Position numbers and translations under genes: made by a program
Part shown: piece after piece, positions 33,962 through 39,654 of the stretch
Numbering within the stretch: the stretch's first letter is position 1
How the letters are laid out: every line of letters starts with the position of its first letter
The notes under the pieces: generated by a model
Database searches by the model: none
Seen by the model: only the letters and a program-made list of their open reading frames with translations
What the model was told of the DNA's origin: nothing
Source of the DNA: an uncultured Alphaproteobacteria bacterium
Lineage (GTDB): Bacteria; Pseudomonadota; Alphaproteobacteria; Rhodobacterales; Rhodobacteraceae
Direction of reading: 5' to 3'
Length of the DNA stretch: 39,654 nt
Assembly: GCA_929200255.1 (NCBI GenBank)
Contig: CAKMYZ010000023.1
Coordinates: 1 to 39,654, forward strand

Positions 33962-35004
33962 CGGCTCTTTTCGGTTTGTCTGGTTGTGCTGCGTTGGACC
34001 AAGTCGGCGAAACACCACTGCCGCCAATCGGGACGGTCGGGCGTGCATCGCTGCTGGCACCACTTTCGGGACCGCGCGCGTCATTAGGACAGATCATGCG
34101 CAATGCTGCAAGCCTTGGCGGTACTGGCGTCGGGCCCAGAGCAGAAATTAGCGTAGAAGACAGCGGCGATACCGAGGCGAGTGCCGTGGCCGCAGCAGAG
34201 CGTGCTGTCGCTGGAGGTGCAAATATGCTGCTTGGCCCCCTTTTTTCGGGTCAAAGCCGTGCTGTAGCCGCAGCAGTCGGTCGCGACGTTACGGTTGTAT
34301 CATTGTCAAACGACACCTCCATTGCAGCACGCGATCTTGTAGTCTTTGGCGTCACACCGCTGCAATCAGCCAAATCCGTGTTCGGCTTCGCTGCCGGGCG
34401 CGGGATTGGCCGGATTGGAATGATGGTGCCTCCGGGTGCCTTTGGGCAGTTGTCCATCGTTGCCGCGCGCACCGCTGCCGAAGGTTTTGGTATCACGCTG
34501 AACACACCTGTCACTGCGTCTTCCGCAACTGGCGTCGTTGACAGTTTGAGGCAAGCAAATGGTGGCGTGCTGCCCGACGCGGTCTATTTGCCGATCACCA
34601 GTGGTCCATTTGCGGCACAAGCGGCAGCCATAGGCGGCGCGGGCATTCAGATACTCGGGTCCGACCAGTGGTCAACAATCCAACCGTTCCGCATAGCAGG
34701 TCTTCAGGGTAGCTGGTTTGCTGCCCCTGATCCCATCCGATTTGAAGCTTTTGCATTGGCGATGGAGCAATCAGGGGTCAGTGATGCCGGTATTATTGCT
34801 GGGTTGGCTTTTGACGCCGTGGAGATGGCACGACTGTTAGGTCGAATTGGTCAGCAAAACCGCGAAGGCCTGACCCGCCAAGCGGGTTTTGATGGTGTGC
34901 TGGGGCCATTCCGCATTCTAGAGAACGGTCAATGCGAACGCGGCCTTGCTATCCTAGGCGTTGCCGAAGGGGCCGTGACCCTGATCGGTACAGCTGGCGT
35001 ATGA
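33862..35004 (+). CDS. Periplasmic-binding-fold lipoprotein (LppC/LpoA-like) in the secretion operon
   Basis: A 380-residue predicted lipoprotein. An RRAFLRG twin-arginine-like stretch at 23-29 is followed by a hydrophobic segment and a lipobox LSGC with Cys42. The rest is a type 1 periplasmic-binding fold (Peripla_BP_6), starting ASLLAPLSGPRASLGQ and including NMLLGPLFSGQSRAVA. Such proteins in Rhodobacterales are often named penicillin-binding-protein activators, by likeness to LpoA. In this operon it might help the secretin cross peptidoglycan. Its start overlaps gspN in antisense, and its end overlaps gspJ by ATGA. AAGGG lies about 9 nt before the ATG. Confidence 0.82.
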   Translation: MSKTQTSELILTTATSPASDVNRRAFLRGLAGASALFGLSGCAALDQVGETPLPPIGTVGRASLLAPLSGPRASLGQIMRNAASLGGTGVGPRAEISVEDSGDTEASAVAAAERAVAGGANMLLGPLFSGQSRAVAAAVGRDVTVVSLSNDTSIAARDLVVFGVTPLQSAKSVFGFAAGRGIGRIGMMVPPGAFGQLSIVAARTAAEGFGITLNTPVTASSATGVVDSLRQANGGVLPDAVYLPITSGPFAAQAAAIGGAGIQILGSDQWSTIQPFRIAGLQGSWFAAPDPIRFEAFALAMEQSGVSDAGIIAGLAFDAVEMARLLGRIGQQNREGLTRQAGFDGVLGPFRILENGQCERGLAILGVAEGAVTLIGTAGV

Positions 35005-35519
35005 CACGCGATAGTCAGTCGGGGATCACACTGGTCGAGATACTTGTGGCATTGGTGATCTTTGCCTTGGTCGGGCTGGCCAGTTTCACCACGCTCGACA
35101 CGATATTGCGGGCGCAGAACCAAACCGATGGGCGACTTGACCGGCTGGCCGAAATTGACCGCAGCCTAACCCTGTTCGGACGTGACCTGACACAGGCCAC
35201 TGCCGGCACGATCGGGATTAGCGGCGATCAACTTACGCTCGACAGTGCTGGCAACGTCGCTCTGAGGTATTTGCATGACGAGAAAAGCCTCGTGCGGGAA
35301 AGCGGTGATCCGAACGCCGAAGATCGACTGAACCAGATCCTATTGTCGGATATCGACAATGTATCGTTTCGTATCTTTGCGACGGATCAGGCCTGGCATG
35401 ATGTATGGCCCGTTGCCGCACAAGATCTTGATGCAATAGCGGTGGAATTGCGGGTGACGCTTGCTCAGGACACCGTCATCGCAAAACTCGTACAACTAAC
35501 CTTGCCGGTGCGCGAATGA
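35001..35519 (+). CDS. gspJ: Type II secretion minor pseudopilin GspJ
   Basis: A 172-residue minor pseudopilin. The N-terminus MTRDSQSGITLVEILVALVI carries the prepilin signal with cleavage before ITLVE. The region LDRLAEIDRSLTLFGRDLTQ is a GspJ mark. It overlaps the lipoprotein gene and gspK by ATGA. The open frame extends further upstream only as a shadow of the previous gene. Confidence 0.93.
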   Translation: MTRDSQSGITLVEILVALVIFALVGLASFTTLDTILRAQNQTDGRLDRLAEIDRSLTLFGRDLTQATAGTIGISGDQLTLDSAGNVALRYLHDEKSLVRESGDPNAEDRLNQILLSDIDNVSFRIFATDQAWHDVWPVAAQDLDAIAVELRVTLAQDTVIAKLVQLTLPVRE

Positions 35520-36361
35520 ACCGCAAGCCAGACAGCGGTGTGATCTTGATCAACGTACTGGTCGTTCTAGCGCTGGGGGCTGCGATCATCGTGCTGATGT
35601 TCGTCAGCCAAGAGGGTAGCCTTACACGGTCGCAGCGTGCTTTCGCTCAGGCGCAAGGGCAGGCCATTGCCTCAGGTGCTGAATTGACCGCAGTGTTGGC
35701 GCTGCAACGCGACATGATCACAGCCCCAGATACCGACCATTTCACCGAAGAGTGGGCGCAAGTTCAACAAGAGCGGGTCAATCTGGCAACCGGGGAATTC
35801 TCGCTTACCATTACAGACGTGCAGAGCCGCTTTGACATTAACAGCCTTGCCGGCGCCTCCGTGGTACAACAGCAGATATTCGCGCGCCTCCTCGCGGCTT
35901 TGGAGCTGCCTGCTGCACTTGGGCCCGCCATTATACAAGAGGTCACGCGCAAAGGCCGTGTCAGCACACTTGATGAAATCGAGAGCCTTGACCCTACAAG
36001 CCGCGATATCCTTGATCCGGTGGTTGCTTGCCTGCCCATTCCCGGCTCTATCAATGTCAATACGGCGGATACTGTCGTTCTTTCGGCGGTCTTGGCCAAT
36101 CCGGCTGCGGTCCGGCAACTGATTGCGCGACGCACAAAGGCGGGTTTCCTGACGCGAGATGATTTGAGGGACGTTGGCGTCATCGTCTTGAACGGGGCTG
36201 GGTTTACCTCGGATGTTTTTGATGTGGCGATCCGTGCCGAAGTTGACGGCACCAAGGTAGATTTGCACAGCAGGCTTGTACGTATCCCTGAAATAGGCGG
36301 CGGGCGCGTCATCGTAAATACGCGACAATTGACTTCGCTAACACGCCCGCTACGCCAATAG
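35516..36361 (+). CDS. gspK: Type II secretion minor pseudopilin GspK
   Basis: A 281-residue protein, the largest pseudopilin, which caps the pseudopilus tip. The prepilin segment is SGVILINVLVVLALGAAIIV, with the usual GspK lack of Glu at position 5. The body has DVQSRFDINSLAG and helix-hairpin-helix-like repeats (INVNTADTVVLSAVLANPAA, RTKAGFLTRDDLRDVGV). It is last in the plus-strand operon and is followed by a terminator hairpin. Confidence 0.93.
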   Translation: MNRKPDSGVILINVLVVLALGAAIIVLMFVSQEGSLTRSQRAFAQAQGQAIASGAELTAVLALQRDMITAPDTDHFTEEWAQVQQERVNLATGEFSLTITDVQSRFDINSLAGASVVQQQIFARLLAALELPAALGPAIIQEVTRKGRVSTLDEIESLDPTSRDILDPVVACLPIPGSINVNTADTVVLSAVLANPAAVRQLIARRTKAGFLTRDDLRDVGVIVLNGAGFTSDVFDVAIRAEVDGTKVDLHSRLVRIPEIGGGRVIVNTRQLTSLTRPLRQ

Positions 36362-36365
36362 AAAA

Positions 36366-36392
36366 TGCAGCCGCCCTTATCCGGCGGCTGCA
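36366..36392. terminator. Bidirectional terminator between gspK and the small lipoprotein gene
   Basis: TGCAGCCGCC and GGCGGCTGCA form a perfect 10-bp stem with a 7-nt loop. On the minus strand it is followed by TTTTCTATT, and on the plus strand by CTATTCTT. It lies 4 nt after the gspK stop and 24 nt after the convergent lipoprotein gene. Confidence 0.85.
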
Positions 36393-36416
36393 CTATTCTT
36401 CGAAGCGTCTTTCTCC

Positions 36417-36614
36417 TTACGGATTAAACGGTTCTCTCGTCGGTGTCATCGCCAACGTCAATTCGCTTGCATCAAGCGGTTCGTCGTTTGGGTCTTGATT
36501 GAACGCGCGAACGAAATCGCTACCCAGTGAATTGATCCCACTGTTCGCCGAATTATTGTCACATGCGACAACGAAGGCAGCACCAAACATAAGAAAGGTT
36601 ATTTTCTTTAACAT
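36417..36614 (-). CDS. Small lipoprotein
   Basis: A 65-residue predicted lipoprotein. The signal peptide MLKKITFLMFGAAFVVAC ends in a lipobox with Cys18, and Asp19 follows, which in Escherichia coli would favour inner-membrane retention. The mature part is short, asparagine-rich, then acidic. It follows the DUF4331 gene by 24 nt with a very strong Shine-Dalgarno (AAAGGAG, 8 nt before the ATG), so it is expected to be well translated from the same mRNA. I recognise no family. Confidence 0.75.
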   Translation of the reverse strand: MLKKITFLMFGAAFVVACDNNSANSGINSLGSDFVRAFNQDPNDEPLDASELTLAMTPTREPFNP

Positions 36615-36638
36615 CGTATATCTCCTTTCCTAAACTCC

Positions 36639-38276
36639 TTAGTTTGGTGAACCGGCAAGCGGAGAGTTGAGGTACGGGAATGCGTTCCCAAGCTCGGTTG
36701 CGCGCAAAGGTGCGCCATCCGTCAACGGCTGATTGCCTACCGGCGCTTCGTCAGGCGTACAGAATCCAAGGTTCACCAGGTCACTTTCAGTATCCTCGAC
36801 CGCGCCTGGCACACCCAGTTCTGCACCCAATGGCACGGGGTGGCACAAAGCACCCATTACAACCCGCAATGCGATATCAACTGTGTCATCCCCTGGGCGG
36901 CGTCCATTCGGGAAACCAGCCAGATCTTCTGCAACCAAGCCAAACGTATGCTGATCGGCGCGTGGCGTAGGGGCAACGGCAGTATTCAAACGCATCATTT
37001 CGGATGCAACCGCATCAGGATTAGAAGAGGCGTTGAAGGGACCATTTGGACCAGTAAAGCCCGTCAAGAAGGCTGCGACCAGATCATTGCGCCCATCCGC
37101 GTCGACAGTAGGTGCAATGTTACTGCTTGAACCTACAGCCTCACGAAACAGAATATCGATCAATGCCGGAAGTGTTGGATTGGTCACGTAGACTGCAAGT
37201 GCTGAGTCCTGTGTTGGTTCTGCTGCATTGAACAGGTCCTTGTCAGGCAGGCCAATCACCACTTCATTGACAAGCGGTGCAGACAAGCGCGACTGCTGAA
37301 CCCAAGCACCGCCATATTTGGAGGTTGCTTCATACGTCGGCGACGGATCTTCAAGTTCAGCCTGTGGCAGGCTGGCCGTTGTCCAACCACCAATTACCGG
37401 GTCACCACCGGCAGTCAAACAATCGATTGGCACTTCAATCGCGATGGAAGTCACGTTGGCTGCCCCAATCAGATCGTCATTGGCCCGATCCTGCATAATG
37501 CCACCAGTAAACGGCGTGCCAGTGTCGTATTGCGGCCAACTGACGGAGTTTCCACCTTGGATCGGAACAAGATTAACAAGATCAAAAACTTCACCCAAGT
37601 TCACAGCAAATGCTTCGGCACGCTGCCCGACAAACACTTTTGCGGGCGCAGCACACCCCGGCAAGGATACATCATCATAGATATATGCGTTCGCATATGC
37701 ATCGTAATCGGGGAGCGTTTTGTTACCAACATTGTCGATTGGCTTTGTAAACACCGCACCGGCCCCATGACTGAGAGGCGTAGCATCTCCACTGCGCCGA
37801 TCTCCTGTGATCATCGTTACGGAATACTGCTCGGTTTCACCTAAGGCTGCCGTCGGCATGCCTGCGGACAATTGACCGGCAGCGCGCAGTGGAATCGAAA
37901 CGACCTCCTCGCCGATGGGCAGTTGAACACCCGTGCCGCCGACAAGCGAGTTGTCGAATGCAAACTGGAAGGTGATGTCTTCAACGGCGTCGCCGTCGTT
38001 ATCAATGTGGATTTCGTAAATCGCGTCGGGGTCCATCGTGAAATAATTTGGACCGCCATATGGTGCTTGTAGCGGCTGATAGTTTGCAATCAGCGTGACA
38101 TAGCCAGAGCGTTCCGGTTCATAGCTGCGAAACATATAAAAATCTGTCGCGTCGATTTTGGGTTGCTCGGTGATCCCCGGAGCCTCTCTGTGCGAGGACG
38201 CGCCCCCTGTCGTCGCCAAAGCGCACAGAAGAATTGCGCTACTGCCCTGTAATATTTTGTTGATTGGTCTTCTCAT
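36639..38276 (-). CDS. DUF4331 secreted protein
   Basis: A 545-residue exported protein of the DUF4331 family. A signal peptide at about 1-26 precedes the family start SSHREAPGITEQPKIDATDF, and FYMFRSYEPERSGYVTLIA and IYEIHIDNDGDAVEDITFQF follow. Several cysteines (CAAPAKV, IDCLTAGG, GALCHPV, LGFCTPDE) could form disulphides. The biochemical role of the family is unknown. I chose the ATG at 38276 with AAGGG upstream; the ATG at 38303 gives nine extra residues. It forms a unit with the small lipoprotein and sits inside the type II secretion locus, so it is a possible substrate, by inference only. Confidence 0.85.
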   Translation of the reverse strand: MRRPINKILQGSSAILLCALATTGGASSHREAPGITEQPKIDATDFYMFRSYEPERSGYVTLIANYQPLQAPYGGPNYFTMDPDAIYEIHIDNDGDAVEDITFQFAFDNSLVGGTGVQLPIGEEVVSIPLRAAGQLSAGMPTAALGETEQYSVTMITGDRRSGDATPLSHGAGAVFTKPIDNVGNKTLPDYDAYANAYIYDDVSLPGCAAPAKVFVGQRAEAFAVNLGEVFDLVNLVPIQGGNSVSWPQYDTGTPFTGGIMQDRANDDLIGAANVTSIAIEVPIDCLTAGGDPVIGGWTTASLPQAELEDPSPTYEATSKYGGAWVQQSRLSAPLVNEVVIGLPDKDLFNAAEPTQDSALAVYVTNPTLPALIDILFREAVGSSSNIAPTVDADGRNDLVAAFLTGFTGPNGPFNASSNPDAVASEMMRLNTAVAPTPRADQHTFGLVAEDLAGFPNGRRPGDDTVDIALRVVMGALCHPVPLGAELGVPGAVEDTESDLVNLGFCTPDEAPVGNQPLTDGAPLRATELGNAFPYLNSPLAGSPN

Positions 38277-38479
38277 GGAATTACCCTTTCTGGTTTCATT
38301 CACTTCTCAGTCGCCCCCCCCTGGAAGCGCGCCCGGATAAACAAGAACAATCCCGGTCAATGGCGTGTGCCTGATTTGAGACATCCAACACGAAGGAGGC
38401 GCTGACATAGAAGACACGGGCGCTGCGGAAATTAGTTTCAGCAAGACGAAGATAATTTTAAACCGCGAGGTTATCGTGC

Positions 38480-38965
38480 ATGGCTTATGCTGTGATTGAT
38501 CACCGCCTCTTCCTGATTGTTGCCGCAAGCGCATTTCTTGCGGTTGGCCTGTTGCGCCTTGCCCTGATTGACCACCAGACCGGGCGATTGCCGGATCGCT
38601 GGACGCTTCCTTTGATCGTCGCCGGACTACTGATAAACACAGTGATTGTGGGGGGCATTCCAACTGCAGCGGTCTGGGGAGCTCTATTGGGTTACGGCGC
38701 CTTTTGGGCCATCGGCACTGCATTTTACCATCTGCGCGGGACTGAGGGGCTGGGTCTTGGCGACGCAAAATTGTTTGCAGCATCAGGTGCATGGCTGGGC
38801 GTCTGGATGCTACCATCTATGTTACTGGTTGCAGCATTGACTGGGCTCTTTGTCGCCGTCTGCAGCAATAGCCCACGCGCGAAGGAGATCAGGTTTGGGC
38901 CCTATCTCGCCGCGTCCTTTCTGCTGCACTGGATGGCGTTGATCTGTTACGGCATGGAGTTTTAA
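38480..38965 (+). CDS. gspO: Minimal prepilin peptidase (A24 family), GspO-like
   Basis: A 161-residue polytopic membrane aspartic protease that should cleave the leader peptides of the GspG-K pseudopilins. The two catalytic aspartates are seen at D31 (LIDHQTGRLPDRW) and D95 in the GxGD motif (GLGLGDAKLF). About five membrane segments are present. The N-terminal methyltransferase domain with its CxxC pairs, found in PilD and classical GspO of about 270-290 residues, is missing. The upstream frame is closed by TAA, so it is not simply mis-started. Such short forms are also seen among Tad/Cpa peptidases. No tad genes are here, so I assign it to this system by position. Confidence 0.85.
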   Translation: MAYAVIDHRLFLIVAASAFLAVGLLRLALIDHQTGRLPDRWTLPLIVAGLLINTVIVGGIPTAAVWGALLGYGAFWAIGTAFYHLRGTEGLGLGDAKLFAASGAWLGVWMLPSMLLVAALTGLFVAVCSNSPRAKEIRFGPYLAASFLLHWMALICYGMEF

Positions 38966-39096
38966 TCAGTTCAACTGCCGGAATAGCTCCATGCGCGGGT
39001 TGAATTGCTGTAGCCGATCTGGCCACGACAGCTTGCACGCTGGACTTGCAGATTGCTCGTCGTCAGAGTTTTTAACCTCGATGAAAATAATCACCT

Positions 39097-39146
39097 TGAA
39101 CCGCCCCGGGTTTACCGGAGAGTAAAACACTCCAAAGGTGATCCCT
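39097..39146 (+). mobile_element. IS3-family left-end-like sequence
   Basis: The stretch starting TGAACCGCCCCGGGTTTACC and ending in AAAGGTGATCCCT before an ATG resembles, from memory, the terminal inverted repeat and leader in front of orfA in IS3-family elements. The first codons after it (MTKRTHTPAY) also resemble an IS3 OrfA start. No transposase body follows. The match is recalled, not computed. Confidence 0.45.
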
Positions 39147-39637
39147 ATGACGAAGAGAACACATACCCCCGCCTATTCGGCTGAACGGAGGTTACAGGAA
39201 AACGAGTTTGACGAATATATTGGCATTCAACGACGTCTATCTCCGAGCCGAACCAAAGAGCTGAAGAAATACGTTTGTACTGAGGACGCTACCTTCCCAA
39301 CCGCAGTGATCCTTGCGGTGAACAGCGACAATGCGATCTTCGATGAGGATGCAGGCGTCCTAAAACTAGTGACTTCCGAGGGGAAGCAGATTTACGACGT
39401 CGCGAGCATCTTGGACGGCCAACATCGGGTTGCGGGGTTAACCGCTCTCGATGGCCGTGGCTTTGATGTCAGTGTGTCGGTCTTTGTTGGGGCCGACGTG
39501 GCAACGCAGGCTAACATCTTTGCAACGGTCAACTTAGCCCAACAAAAGTGAACCGCAGTCTCGTTTATGATTTACTCGACTACGAGAAGAAACGAAGCCC
39601 TCAGATGTCCAGCCCCATTTCTATGGGCCACTTTTGA
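39147..39637 (+). pseudogene. DGQHR-domain gene, frameshifted
   Basis: The intact frame gives 134 residues with the signature ILDGQHRVAGL at 88-98 (DGQHR 90-94), a domain found in DndB-like and other mobile-island proteins. It ends at a TGA (39549-39551) straight after NLAQQK. The alternative frame continues with VNRSLVYDLLDYEKKRSPQ, a normal continuation for this family, to another stop at 39635. One A missing in the CAACAAAAGTG run explains the break. After RSPQ the reading no longer looks like the family and may cross a second junction. The start MTKRTHTPAY looks borrowed from an IS. The ATG has AAGGTG upstream. Confidence 0.7.
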
Positions 39638-39654
39638 GCAGGGTTTCTGGAACT

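Noticed and set aside
38966..39096. Possible tRNA or attachment site before the IS-like stretch
   Set aside because: No cloverleaf, anticodon arm or T-loop pattern could be built from this sequence by eye.

Overview
The window looks like chromosomal DNA of an alphaproteobacterium of the order Rhodobacterales (Roseobacter-like). This rests on the sequences and order of the ribosomal proteins, the zinc-free long S14, the gene density with many ATGA-type overlaps, and the neighbouring families. Genus cannot be fixed from sequence reading alone.

Region 1 (1-5.95 kb): a GT4 glycosyltransferase converges on an eleven-gene ribosomal block on the minus strand (rpmC-rpsQ-rplN-rplX-rplE-rpsN-rpsH-rplF-rplR-rpsE-rpmD). 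The block is bounded by a terminator after rpmD, and at the upstream side by a terminator of the preceding gene plus a candidate promoter. The usual flanks (rplP before rpmC, rplO-secY after rpmD) are absent here. A perfect 20-bp inverted repeat sits inside the block between rplR and rpsE.

Region 2 (5.95-11.3 kb): an orphan LysM plus solute-binding protein, a 2OG-Fe(II) oxygenase-like protein, a tandem peptidoglycan-binding-domain protein, and a large RTX protein, probably type I secreted.

Region 3 (11.4-20.1 kb): a single minus-strand operon of eight genes joined by overlaps or a 3-nt gap. It runs REC-PP2C phosphatase, STAS protein, RsbW-like kinase, DUF3131 protein, acyltransferase, cellulose-synthase-like glycosyltransferase, second DUF3131 protein, periplasmic protein with a peptidoglycan-binding-like tail. 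It links a partner-switching module without a visible sigma factor to a polysaccharide synthase that lacks a PilZ domain. This is the best candidate in the window for an undescribed system.

Region 4 (20.4-24.3 kb): a LuxR-type response regulator diverges from a small molybdopterin-fold periplasmic protein and a hybrid kinase (HisKA-HATPase-REC-HPt). A perfect 20-bp palindrome lies in the divergent region. The HPt could feed both receiver domains nearby.

Region 5 (24.7-39.0 kb): a type II secretion locus, gspG-H-I-C-D on the minus strand, divergent from gspL-M-E-F, a periplasmic-binding-fold lipoprotein, gspJ and gspK on the plus strand. gspN is embedded in antisense between gspF and the lipoprotein gene. 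A two-gene unit (DUF4331 protein and a small lipoprotein) separates gspK from a minimal prepilin peptidase (gspO).

Region 6 (39.0 kb-end): a frameshifted DGQHR-domain gene whose leader and first codons resemble the left end of an IS3-family element.
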